Of a stretch of DNA of 64,000 bases, positions 35,696 through 44,602 are shown piece by piece. The position numbers and the translations under genes are program-made. Position 1 is the stretch's first letter. Each line of letters opens with the position of its first letter. The stretch lies in NCBI GenBank assembly GCA_013178015.1, contig JABLXR010000013.1, forward strand, positions 26,543 to 90,542, given 5' to 3'. Under the pieces are notes generated by a model. The model saw only the letters and a program-made list of their open reading frames with translations. It searched no databases and was not told the origin of the DNA. Origin of the DNA: Anaerolineae bacterium. GTDB lineage: Bacteria > Chloroflexota > Anaerolineae > DRVO01.

Positions 35696-38197
35696 ATGCA
35701 GCCACTGGAAGGACAGCCCAAGCAGAAGGTCTTCACTCGGGACGAGCTGGCCGAGCAGGCCGGCGTGTCCTATGGGCAGATACGGCACTGGGAAGCCTGT
35801 GGGCTCCTAGAGGGTGGGGACGTCCGCGGTGCGACATCGGTGCCTATCCCTGGGGCGACGGTGCGTGTCTTCTCGCCCGATCAGAAGGATCGGGCCGTGG
35901 CCATCGCTCAGCTGCGACGTGCCGGCATGTCGCTGCAAGCCATCCGTGCCTTGCTGGAGTTCTCCTGGCAGGCGTCCCCCGAGCCCATCCTAGTCCGGTC
36001 TCGCGGGCGCATTTCAGCCATTCTGGTGCCGTCCGCCCTGCGTGAGGCCGTACTGACCCTGTGCGGCCCCGCCGTCGTGCCGTCGGAAGAGGAGGTGATG
36101 GGAAGCTCAGTCGGGTATCTCGGGCCCAGCCCGTGCGCCGCGTGGACAGAAGAGAGCCAGTTCTGCGAAGGAAGTCTCTTGAGGAGGATCGAGATGCGTG
36201 CAAGTCGAATGACCCGCAGACGGTTCCTGAGTGTGTCCGCCCTGACGGCTAGCGTCGCTGTGACGGCGGCCTGCGCCGGCGCCACGCCGGCCCCAGCGGA
36301 GCCGACCGCTGCCCCGGCAGAACCTACAGCCCCTCCTGCCGCTACAGCCCCGCCGGCCGAGGCCGCTCCGGCATCCAAGTACTCGGAGGCCCCCGAGCTG
36401 GCTGCCAAGGTGGCTGCCGGTGAGCTTCCTCCCGTGGAAGAGCGCCTCCCGGCCGAACCCCTAGTAGTAGAGTGCCTGCAGGAGCCAGGTGAGTACTGCA
36501 GCGACCTAAACCGCTCTCTTACCGCCAACGCCCCAGTGTTGATGAGCACCTTTCTGTGGGAGGGTCTCATTCGCTGGGACACAAGCGGAGGCGGCCTGGC
36601 CATAGCCCCCAACGTCGCCTCCTCGTGGGAAGTGAACGAAGACGCCACCGCGTACACTTTCCATCTGCGGCCTGGAATGAGGTGGTCTGACGGAGAGCCC
36701 TTCACCGCCGATGATGTCATGTTCTGGTATCAGGATGTGGCACTCAATGAAGAGCTTACGCCTTCCTTCCCTAGCTGGCTGACAGTCGCAGGCGAGCCGG
36801 TCACTATAGAGCGGGTCGACGACTACACCATCCGGCTCAGCTGGCCCAGCCCTCACGCGCTGCTCCTGGAGATGATGTGCTTCAACGGCACGACGTCCCC
36901 CATCTTTGCCCCCGCCCACTACCTGAAGCAGTTCCATCCAAGCTACGCGGATCCAACGGAGCTCGAGGCTAAGGTGAAGGAGGCCCAGTTCGAGACCTGG
37001 TACCAGCTGTTCGCCAACCGGAATGACTGGACAGCGAACCCCGAACTACCCAACCTCTGGCCCTGGGTACCGACCGGACAATGGGGACTTGGAGCTCGGA
37101 TCGTGTGCAACCGCAATCCCTACTACTGGAAGGTGGACACAAACGGGAAGCAGTTGCCCTACTTCGAGCGGTATATCGTGGAGGCGGTAGAGAACAACGA
37201 GATCATCCTGATGAAGGCCATCGCGGGCGAGATAGACGTCAGCCTTGAGGGCCTCGGCTTCGCCAACCTATCGCTGCTAAAGGAGCATGAGGAGGACGGC
37301 GGATACACTGTCGTACAGTGGGAGGGCGGATACCCCGAGAGCGTCTATGTGAATCAGAGCTTCCAGGACCCGGTGAAGTCCGCCCTGTTCCGCCAGCGAG
37401 AGTTCCGGCATGCCCTCTCCTACGCGATCAACCGCGACGAGCTGAATGATCTGTTCTGGAATGGAATGGCGTTGATCAAGCAGCCCTGCGGCAGCAGCCT
37501 GGAGCCGTACTGGGAGGAGGGGTTTGGCCAGACAGCGCTGGAGTACGATCCCGAACGAGCGAATGCCATGCTGGATGCGGTCGGGTTGGACAAACGGGAT
37601 GGAGAGGGCTTCCGGCTGAACTCGGAGGGGAACCGGTTGCAGCTGCTCCTTGAGTTCTTTGGCGCTGATCCCGCTGGCGTGCTGAGGGCCGATGTCTACC
37701 AACAGGTGGCGAACTACTGGCAGGAAGTGGGCATAGAGACCATAGCCAGGGACATAGAGCGCACTCTCTGGACTCAGCGCGCCACTAGCAACGAGGCAGA
37801 GATGCCCTGCTACGCAGTGGCGGAGCTGCTTTGGGTTATCGACCCCATTTGGTATGTGCCGTACGGCAGCACCTGTTACTGGGCCCCCGGATATGGCGCC
37901 TGGACTGCGAGCGGAGGCACGGGTGGACTGGAGCCTCCCGAGGATCTCAAGGAGTTGATTCACTGGTATGACCAGCTCAAGGCCGAGCCGGATGGGGCGA
38001 GGCGAGCCGAGCTGGGCCGAAACATTCTGCGACGACACAACGAACAGGTCTACATGATCGGTACCTGCCATGGCAGCATATGGCCGGGGGTGCTCAAGAA
38101 CGACATCGTGAACTACCCACTCACGGGCATCGCCGACTGGCGCGTGCTACGCGACCATACGGCCCGGGCCTTCCAGCTGTGGCGGCGGTCCGCCTAG
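35696..38197 (+). CDS. MerR-like HTH fused to a Tat-exported family-5 solute-binding protein
   Basis: One 833-codon frame. Residues about 14-85 are a MerR-type domain: FTRDELAEQAGVSYGQIRHW then EACGLLEG, with [17 protein letters not shown] as the later helix. A linker follows to residue 166. From residue 167 there is a Tat signal (RMTRRRFLSVSALTASVA), a Cys in the lipobox position (VTAACAG), an Ala/Pro/Glu/Thr-rich linker, and a full SBP_bac_5 domain ([20 protein letters not shown]). The start at 35696 has AAGGGAG upstream; a second start at 36194 with AGGAGG would give the free 667-residue binding protein, the same length as the stand-alone paralogue at 40081. The Tat segment could serve as a membrane anchor with HTH inside and binding domain outside, as in ToxR/CadC. 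No transporter subunits are near. Confidence 0.85.
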   Translation: MQPLEGQPKQKVFTRDELAEQAGVSYGQIRHWEACGLLEGGDVRGATSVPIPGATVRVFSPDQKDRAVAIAQLRRAGMSLQAIRALLEFSWQASPEPILVRSRGRISAILVPSALREAVLTLCGPAVVPSEEEVMGSSVGYLGPSPCAAWTEESQFCEGSLLRRIEMRASRMTRRRFLSVSALTASVAVTAACAGATPAPAEPTAAPAEPTAPPAATAPPAEAAPASKYSEAPELAAKVAAGELPPVEERLPAEPLVVECLQEPGEYCSDLNRSLTANAPVLMSTFLWEGLIRWDTSGGGLAIAPNVASSWEVNEDATAYTFHLRPGMRWSDGEPFTADDVMFWYQDVALNEELTPSFPSWLTVAGEPVTIERVDDYTIRLSWPSPHALLLEMMCFNGTTSPIFAPAHYLKQFHPSYADPTELEAKVKEAQFETWYQLFANRNDWTANPELPNLWPWVPTGQWGLGARIVCNRNPYYWKVDTNGKQLPYFERYIVEAVENNEIILMKAIAGEIDVSLEGLGFANLSLLKEHEEDGGYTVVQWEGGYPESVYVNQSFQDPVKSALFRQREFRHALSYAINRDELNDLFWNGMALIKQPCGSSLEPYWEEGFGQTALEYDPERANAMLDAVGLDKRDGEGFRLNSEGNRLQLLLEFFGADPAGVLRADVYQQVANYWQEVGIETIARDIERTLWTQRATSNEAEMPCYAVAELLWVIDPIWYVPYGSTCYWAPGYGAWTASGGTGGLEPPEDLKELIHWYDQLKAEPDGARRAELGRNILRRHNEQVYMIGTCHGSIWPGVLKNDIVNYPLTGIADWRVLRDHTARAFQLWRRSA
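36182..36196 (+). promoter_or_regulatory. Internal ribosome-binding site and start inside the first fusion gene
   Basis: AGGAGG at 36182-36187, six bases, ATG at 36194, in frame and right before the Tat signal. The stand-alone paralogues have the same arrangement, so separate translation of the binding protein from this site is likely. Confidence 0.7.
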
Positions 38198-38211
38198 GGC
38201 CTCTCGCAGAA

Positions 38212-38257
38212 CACGACGGGAACGCAGACGGACAATATCCTGTGCGTTCCCGTCGTG
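38212..38257 (+). terminator. Terminator hairpin after the first fusion gene
   Basis: Perfect 15-bp stem CACGACGGGAACGCA / TGCGTTCCCGTCGTG with a 16-base loop, 14 bases after the stop. No T-run. Confidence 0.7.
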
Positions 38258-38347
38258 CCGCCGCTCGCGGGGGGTTGCTCCTGTTCCCCAAGCATTCGCC
38301 ATGGCCGGCTCTGGCGGTCACTCACAATCGCCTGCCAAGGAGATCGA

Positions 38348-39835
38348 ATGAGCCAACCACCTACTGGCCTGCTAGTGGTGGCCGCATCCACAACTCGTGT
38401 GGATGAGCCATTCTTCTTGAGGATCAAGCTCCTGACCGAGCCGTATTGCGCCGACGCTAGCTGTTTCAGCGGCTCCGGAGGGAACTCGCGACCTCAGGGC
38501 AGGTACAATCACTCGCCGCGGGGCATCCGCTACATGGACAACACACCGCCCGACTGGAGAGGGTCTCTTCTCCTCGACGGAGGTGACGACTACGTGGGGC
38601 CCACACGCCTGAGACGAGACGAAGGGGTCTGGGGAGCCTTTGCCGGAGACCAGCGGCCCATCGTCACTGTGCCCCAGATCCGCTTCCGGAGCCCAGGCAT
38701 CCACTACATTGCAGTCACCGACGAGGAAAGTGGCGTCCAGGGCCTGAGTAACCCCATCGTGGTGAGCGCCGATCCGCCCCAAGAGCGACTCTACTGGGGT
38801 GACCTGCATAGTCAGACCTTCTTCAGCGACGGCCTGCGCTGCCCGGAGGAGCTCTACTCCTTCGCCCGAGACGAGAGCTTCCTTGACATCTTCGCCCTGG
38901 CCGACCACAGCGAAAGCCTCACTGACCGGCAGTGGGACTACTTCGTGGCCGTCACCAACGACTTCTACCAGCCCGGCCGCTTCGTGACCCTGGTGGGCCA
39001 GGAGTGGACCAGCCGGGAGTTCGGCCACCGCAACGTCTACTACCCAGGCGATGGCGGCCCCATCCTCCGCTGCAACGATCCTTTCTACGGACGGCTGGAG
39101 AACGTGTACCGGGCAGCCCGAGAGCACGGCGCCTTGGTCATCCCCCACCACTCGGCCAACGCCACCATGGGGGTGGACTGGTCCAAAGGTCATGACCCCC
39201 TGACGGAGAGGCTGGTGGAGATCTACTCCATCTGGGGCAACAGCGAACGGCCGGCAGACCAAGGGAACCCGCGCCCCGTACGCATGACCGGGGGCGAGAA
39301 GAAGGGCCAGCACGTCCTCGACGCCCTGGCTCGAGGCTACCGTTTCGGCTTCATCGGCGGCGGGGACATCCACGACGGCCGACCGGGGGACGAGTACCAC
39401 ACCCTGCAGGAGGACGTGGAGCCCTACCAATGGCTGTGGCGCCAGGGGCTCATGGGAGTGTGGGCCCTCGGCCTCACCCGAGAACACATCTTTCGGGCGC
39501 TGTGGGACCGGCGCGTCTACGCCACCACCAACGAGCGGATCTTCCTGCGCGTGAGGGTCGGCGGGGCACCGATGGGCTCGGAGATCACCTGGGAGCGCTC
39601 TCGGGAGATACCGATCGAGATGGAAGCGGCCAGTTCGCTTCCCTTCTCTCACTTGGAGGTGGTGAGCAACGGCGACGACGTCCTGGGCCAACCCCTGGAT
39701 GCTAGTGAGGTCTCCTGGTCGGCCCAGTTGCCCGCCGGCAGCTTGCCTCGCTACTACTACGTCCGTCTTACCCGTGCCGATGGAGAAATGGCCTGGTCCA
39801 GTCCGGTCTGGGTAGAGGCAGGCGAGCCCTCTTGA
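38348..39835 (+). CDS. PHP-domain / DUF3604 metal-dependent hydrolase-like protein
   Basis: A 495-residue protein. The N-terminal beta-rich part (IRFRSPGIHYIAVTDEESG) is followed by a PHP-like core: RLYWGDLHSQTFFSDGLRCP (metal-binding His near the start), FALADHSESLT, VIPHHSANATMG, and GGGDIHDGRPGDE, which are the metal sites in order. A C-terminal beta domain closes it. This is the DUF3604 layout. PHP enzymes are phosphoesterases or hydrolases; the substrate of DUF3604 is unknown. ATG at 38348 is preceded by AAGGAGATCGA. There is no signal peptide, so it acts in the cytoplasm. It stands between two solute-binding protein genes and may work on the imported ligand. Confidence 0.85.
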   Translation: MSQPPTGLLVVAASTTRVDEPFFLRIKLLTEPYCADASCFSGSGGNSRPQGRYNHSPRGIRYMDNTPPDWRGSLLLDGGDDYVGPTRLRRDEGVWGAFAGDQRPIVTVPQIRFRSPGIHYIAVTDEESGVQGLSNPIVVSADPPQERLYWGDLHSQTFFSDGLRCPEELYSFARDESFLDIFALADHSESLTDRQWDYFVAVTNDFYQPGRFVTLVGQEWTSREFGHRNVYYPGDGGPILRCNDPFYGRLENVYRAAREHGALVIPHHSANATMGVDWSKGHDPLTERLVEIYSIWGNSERPADQGNPRPVRMTGGEKKGQHVLDALARGYRFGFIGGGDIHDGRPGDEYHTLQEDVEPYQWLWRQGLMGVWALGLTREHIFRALWDRRVYATTNERIFLRVRVGGAPMGSEITWERSREIPIEMEAASSLPFSHLEVVSNGDDVLGQPLDASEVSWSAQLPAGSLPRYYYVRLTRADGEMAWSSPVWVEAGEPS

Positions 39836-40080
39836 CGTTGTGGGCCTCCGGGACCACAATCACCGCATAAGACTCCCCGAATCCCATCTAGCCGATCAGG
39901 CGCGTCACCCGCGCAGCCGAAGCCGCTGGCCCGTCCCGGCCCGGGCGGGATAAGACGCTTCACAGGGGACGTCGGAAGGGAGGTGAAGCGACAAGCCTTG
40001 GTTCTAGCCTGCCGATAACCGCGACCCACCCTCGGATCGCGAGAGTGGTGATGTGTGGCATCTGCCTTAGGAGGATTGCC

Positions 40081-42084
40081 ATGCCATCGTCCGCCATTTC
40101 CCGCCGCGACTTCCTGCGCGCATCCGGCCTCACCGCCGGGCTCGCCCTGGCCACCGCCTGCGCCGGCGCCACGCCGGCCCCTGCCGAGCCTACCGCCGCC
40201 CCGGTAGAACCCACTGCGGCCCCTGCCGAGGCCACTCCGGCTCCCGCTGTCACCGAGGCCCCCGTATCCAAGTACTCAGAAGCACCCAGCCTTGCCGCCA
40301 AGGTGGCCGCCGGGGATCTCCCGCCGGTGGAAGAGCGCCTTCCGGCCGAACCCTTGATCGTGGAGTGCATCGAGGAGCCGGGCGAGTACGGGGGCGACAT
40401 ACGTCGCGCCGGCCTCGCGTCGGCGGGCCACATGACCATGTACCTGTGGGAAGGCTTCACCCGCTGGGACTACCGTACCGGCAGACTGCAGATCACGCCC
40501 AACATCGCCAAGGGCTGGGACGTCAGCGAGGACGGTACCACCTACACCTTCTACCTGCGGAAGGGCATGAAGTGGTCCGACGGTCACCCCTTCACCGCTG
40601 ACGACGTCATGTTCTGGTATGAAGACATCGCCCTCAATGAGGAACTCATGCCTTCCTTCCCCGGCTGGCTGACGGTGGCGGGCGAGAAGGTCAAGATCGA
40701 GAAGGTGGACGACTACACCGTCACCTTCTCCTGGTCCAACCCCTATGCGCTTTTGCTCGAGTCCATGTGCTTCAACGGTCAGAGCAACCCGCCCTTCGCC
40801 CCTCGTCACTACCTGGAGCAGTTCCACATCAACTACGCCGACCCCGACGAGCTCGACAGCCTGGTCAAGGCCAAGAACTTCGAGGCCTGGTATCAGCTCT
40901 TCCAGAACATGAACGACGCCACCATCAACCCGGAGCTGCCCAGTGTCTGGCCCTGGGTGCCCTCGGTGGAATGGGGTGCGGGCAAGACGGTGCCCGCCCT
41001 CCGCAACCCCTACTACTTCAAGGTGGACGTCAACGGTAAGCAGCTGCCTTACGTAGACCGCCTGGTGACCGAGTCCTGCGCCAATACTGAGGTCATCCTG
41101 ATGAAGGGCATTGCCGGTGAGGTGGATCTGCAGTGCAGCCAGTTCATGTTCGCCGACTATAGCCTGCTGAAGGAGAACGAGGAGACCGGCGACTACAGGA
41201 TACTGGACTGGGAGTACAACGTGTCGCCGTGCGTGTACGTGAGCCAGACCGCTCGGGACCTGGGGCAGCGTCAGGTCTTCCAGACCACCGAGTTCCGCCA
41301 CGCCCTCTCCCACGCGCTCAACCGCGACGAGATGAACGACCTCTTCTGGCACGGTCTGGCCAAGCCCGAGAACACCGTGCCCAGCCCGTCCGATCCCTTC
41401 TATAAGGAAGGTTGGGGCCAGACGGCCATCGAGTTCGATCTGGATCGGGCCAACGCCCTGCTGGACGAGGCCGGGCTGGACCAGCGGGACGGGGATGGGT
41501 TCCGGCTGCGGCCGGACGGGCAGCGGCTTCAGCTGTACATGGAGAACTACCCCACTTTCGAGCTGGGTGCCAATGCCATAGACATCTTCACCCAGGTGGC
41601 GGAGTACTGGCGCGAGCTAGGCATCGAGGCCCAGGCGCGAGAGGTGGAGCGCACCCTCTGGACCCAGCGGGCCCTGGGCAACGAGAGCGATATGCCTGCC
41701 TACTGCGCCGCCACCTTCCTCTGGGCCCTCGACCCGGGCTGGTTCGTGCCCTACGGCAACTGCTACTGGGCCCAGGCCTACGCCGAGTGGCAGCGCACTG
41801 GCGGCAAGGGAGGCGAGGAGCCCCCGCAGGAATACAAGCAGCTGATCGAGTGGTACGATGCCCTCAAGGCCGAGCCCGATCCCGCCAAGCGCCTGGAGCT
41901 GGGGCAGCGGATCGGCGACCAGCACAACGAGAAGGTGTACATGGTCGGCCTCTGCACACCCAACATTGACCCCATGGTGGCCAAGAAGGGGCTGGTCAAC
42001 GTGCTGGAGAGGGGCATCTCCGACTGGCGGGTGCACCGCGACATGCTCACCTGGCCCTTCCAGGTGTGGTGGCGGCGGTCCTAA
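40081..42084 (+). CDS. Family-5 extracellular solute-binding protein, Tat lipoprotein
   Basis: A 667-residue SBP_bac_5 (peptide/nickel class) protein. It starts with a Tat signal (ISRRDFLRASGLTAGLALAT), a Cys (ATACAG) for lipid attachment, and a Pro/Ala/Glu/Thr-rich linker of about 45 residues, then two lobes with [20 protein letters not shown] in the first and EFRHALSHALNRDEMNDLFW in the second. Unlike its neighbours at 35696 and 47074 it has no MerR part: AGGAGGATTGCC lies directly before ATG at 40081, and the earlier frame is short. It shares the [24 protein letters not shown] block with its three paralogues. The ligand is unknown; peptides are most likely given the adjacent peptidase-like genes. 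Confidence 0.93.
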   Translation: MPSSAISRRDFLRASGLTAGLALATACAGATPAPAEPTAAPVEPTAAPAEATPAPAVTEAPVSKYSEAPSLAAKVAAGDLPPVEERLPAEPLIVECIEEPGEYGGDIRRAGLASAGHMTMYLWEGFTRWDYRTGRLQITPNIAKGWDVSEDGTTYTFYLRKGMKWSDGHPFTADDVMFWYEDIALNEELMPSFPGWLTVAGEKVKIEKVDDYTVTFSWSNPYALLLESMCFNGQSNPPFAPRHYLEQFHINYADPDELDSLVKAKNFEAWYQLFQNMNDATINPELPSVWPWVPSVEWGAGKTVPALRNPYYFKVDVNGKQLPYVDRLVTESCANTEVILMKGIAGEVDLQCSQFMFADYSLLKENEETGDYRILDWEYNVSPCVYVSQTARDLGQRQVFQTTEFRHALSHALNRDEMNDLFWHGLAKPENTVPSPSDPFYKEGWGQTAIEFDLDRANALLDEAGLDQRDGDGFRLRPDGQRLQLYMENYPTFELGANAIDIFTQVAEYWRELGIEAQAREVERTLWTQRALGNESDMPAYCAATFLWALDPGWFVPYGNCYWAQAYAEWQRTGGKGGEEPPQEYKQLIEWYDALKAEPDPAKRLELGQRIGDQHNEKVYMVGLCTPNIDPMVAKKGLVNVLERGISDWRVHRDMLTWPFQVWWRRS

Positions 42085-42485
42085 TCGCTCGGATTGCCAT
42101 GGAGACACAGAGCAGGGAAGAGGGCAAACTGCAGGGCATGGGGCACCTGCCGCGAACCATCTCGCCCTGGCTGGTGCGACCTCTTCCCCGCTCTGGCCCT
42201 CTGCCGACGTCACAGCTTCACGAGGCCACACGTGGTCGGTACCATCTTCGTCTCGCACCCTAGAGAGCAGCGCGGACGGCTACCCTAGAGGTATTCGGCC
42301 CCCCAGGCCTGGGGGCCGGCTCGTGCGCATGCCACGCTAGGGCGTCCTGGTGCACCGGGGAAGGGAGGTGAGAGTGCGCCACAGGTAGCCACATGGCGTT
42401 GTCAGCGTTGTTCCGAGGCCGCAAGTGCCGGCACGACTGTTCTTAGTCAATGATGATGGAACTACGGAAGCCGAGGAGGTTCGAC
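42085..42485. other. Intergenic region between two binding-protein genes
   Basis: About 400 bases with no gene. It contains GGCCCCCCAGGCCTGGGGGCC near 42298, a compact hairpin, and a GGAGACACAGAGCAG piece of a dispersed repeat near 42101. Confidence 0.5.
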
Positions 42486-44492
42486 ATGGAACCGCGGAAC
42501 CTGAACCGTCGCGATTTCCTGCGCGTCTCCGGCCTCACTGCCGGGATGGCACTGGCTACCGCCTGCGCTGGTGCAGCTCCGGCCCCGGCTGAGCCTACAC
42601 CTGCCCCCGCTGAGCCCACTCCCGTCCCCGCTGAGCCCACTGCCACCACCGTCCCCACGGCCGAAGCCGCTCCCGTCTCCAAGTACTCCGAGGCACCCAG
42701 CCTGGCGGCGAAGGTGGCCGCCGGTGAGCTGCCACCAGTGGAGGAGCGGTTGCCATCCGACCCGATGATTGTAGAGTGCTTGGAGGAGCCAGGCGAGTAC
42801 TGCGGAGACTTCCGGCGCTGCAACACTAACATCACCGACATCGCTGACTACAACACTCAGGTCAGGGAGAGTCTCGTCCGGTGGGACTACCGTTCGGGGC
42901 AGCTCGAGGTCGTGCCCAATCTGGCCAGCAGCTGGGATATCAGCGACGGCGGTGCCACCTACACCTTCCACCTGCGCAAGGGCGTGCGCTGGTCCGACGG
43001 GGAGCCCTTCACCGCTGACGACATCCTCTTCTGGTACGAGGACATCGCCCTCAACGAAGAGCTGACGCCAGCCTTCCCCTCCTGGCTCACAGTGGGCGGG
43101 CAGCCGGTGGTCATCGAGAAGATCGACGACTACACCGTGGCCTTCAAGTTCGCTAGGCCTTACGGCATCCTGTTGGAGTTCATCTGCTTCTCCGGGTCCC
43201 AGTTCATCGTCCCCAAGCATTACCTCTCCCAGTTCCATCCCAAGTACGCCGAGAGCGGCGCCCTGGAGAAGGCAGTCAAAGAGGCGAAATTCGAGCACTG
43301 GTATGAGCTGTTCGCCAACCGCAACGTGTGCTACACCAACCCGGAGTTGCCCGTCCTCTATGCCTGGGTGCTGGAGACACCCGCGGACACCGGCCGATTG
43401 GTGGCGGTGCGGAATCCTTACTACTGGAAGGTAGACACCAACGGCAAGCAACTGCCATACTTCGAACGCTTCGTCACCGAGCTGGCCCAAGAGGGCGAGG
43501 TCGTCCTCATGAAGGCCATTGCCGGCGAGGTGGACTTCCAGTACCGGCACATGGGCTTCGCCAACTACTCGGTTCTCAAGGAGAACGAGGACAAGGGCAA
43601 CTACACCGTGCTGGAATGGGTGGGCGGCGGCCATCCCTGCGTATACGTCAACCAGAGCTACCCGGATCTTCCCCTGCGGGAGATCCTGCAGACGAAGGAG
43701 TTCCGTCACGCCCTGTCGTACGCCCTCGATCGGGAGTCCATGAGAGACCTCTTCTTCAACGGTGTCGGCACGCCGGGCAACCCGCCCAGCCGCAAGACCG
43801 ACTACTTCTGGAAAGAGGGCTTCGGTCAGACAGCGGTCGAGTACAGCGTAGACAAGGCCAACGAACTGCTGGACCAGATCGGGCTGGATCAGCGAGACGG
43901 CGACGGCTGGCGCTTACGGCCGGACGGGCAGCGGCTGCAGCTGCTCCTGGAGTGCTATCCCAGCGAGATGGGCTCGCCCGCCATAGACATCTTCAGCCAG
44001 GTGGCTGCCTACTGGCGCGATGTGGGCATCGAGGCTCAGGCAAAAGAGATGGAGCGATCGCTCTGGAGTCAGCGAGCCCTCGGCAACGAATGCATGATGC
44101 CCTCCTACTCCTGCAGCCCGGTGGTCTGGGAGGTAGACCCCATCTGGTACGTGCCGTACGCCAACAGTTGCTACTGGGCTCCCGCGTTCGGCCAGTGGGT
44201 GGCCAGCGGTGGGACGTCGGGCGAGGAGCCGCCCGAGGCACTGAAGCAACTGGTAGAGTGGTACGAGGAGCTCAAGTCCGAACCCGACCGCAACAAGCGC
44301 CTGGAGCTGGGTTCGAAGATCCTGGAGCATCACAGCGAGCAGGTATACATGGTTGGCACGGTCACTATAGACATCACTCCTACGGTGGCCAAGAACGACC
44401 TGGTCAATATCCTGAAGAAAGCACCGGCGGACTACCGCAGCTTGCATGAGGCACTCACCTGGCTCTTCCAGGTCTGGCGCCGAAGCGCCTAG
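42486..44492 (+). CDS. Family-5 extracellular solute-binding protein, Tat lipoprotein
   Basis: Third paralogue, 668 residues. Tat signal LNRRDFLRVSGLTAGMALAT, Cys in ATACAG, an [20 protein letters not shown] linker, then the SBP_bac_5 lobes ([40 protein letters not shown]). ATG at 42486 follows GAGGAGGTTCGAC. It lacks a MerR part. The second lobe has FGQTAVEYSVDKANELLDQI, as in the paralogues, so the ligand pocket is likely related but not identical. A hairpin follows, and an amidohydrolase gene begins 110 bp downstream. Confidence 0.93.
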   Translation: MEPRNLNRRDFLRVSGLTAGMALATACAGAAPAPAEPTPAPAEPTPVPAEPTATTVPTAEAAPVSKYSEAPSLAAKVAAGELPPVEERLPSDPMIVECLEEPGEYCGDFRRCNTNITDIADYNTQVRESLVRWDYRSGQLEVVPNLASSWDISDGGATYTFHLRKGVRWSDGEPFTADDILFWYEDIALNEELTPAFPSWLTVGGQPVVIEKIDDYTVAFKFARPYGILLEFICFSGSQFIVPKHYLSQFHPKYAESGALEKAVKEAKFEHWYELFANRNVCYTNPELPVLYAWVLETPADTGRLVAVRNPYYWKVDTNGKQLPYFERFVTELAQEGEVVLMKAIAGEVDFQYRHMGFANYSVLKENEDKGNYTVLEWVGGGHPCVYVNQSYPDLPLREILQTKEFRHALSYALDRESMRDLFFNGVGTPGNPPSRKTDYFWKEGFGQTAVEYSVDKANELLDQIGLDQRDGDGWRLRPDGQRLQLLLECYPSEMGSPAIDIFSQVAAYWRDVGIEAQAKEMERSLWSQRALGNECMMPSYSCSPVVWEVDPIWYVPYANSCYWAPAFGQWVASGGTSGEEPPEALKQLVEWYEELKSEPDRNKRLELGSKILEHHSEQVYMVGTVTIDITPTVAKNDLVNILKKAPADYRSLHEALTWLFQVWRRSA

Positions 44493-44513
44493 CCTGCACC
44501 TAGCCTCATCGCT

Positions 44514-44543
44514 GGGCCGCCCAACGGAATGGGCGGCCCAGTC
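44514..44543 (+). terminator. Hairpin after the third binding-protein gene
   Basis: Perfect 11-bp stem CTGGGCCGCCC / GGGCGGCCCAG with an 8-base loop, followed by TCTGCTAATGG. It probably ends the transcript or protects the 3' end, with the amidohydrolase gene beyond. Confidence 0.65.
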
Positions 44544-44602
44544 TGCTAATGGCGAATGAACCCCGAACGCTGTAGTGCCACCCAGCGGAGGATACTGACA
44601 CC

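Noticed and set aside
38372..39859. Minus-strand open frame of 495 codons
   Set aside because: Antisense of the DUF3604 gene; composition typical of a shadow in GC-rich DNA.
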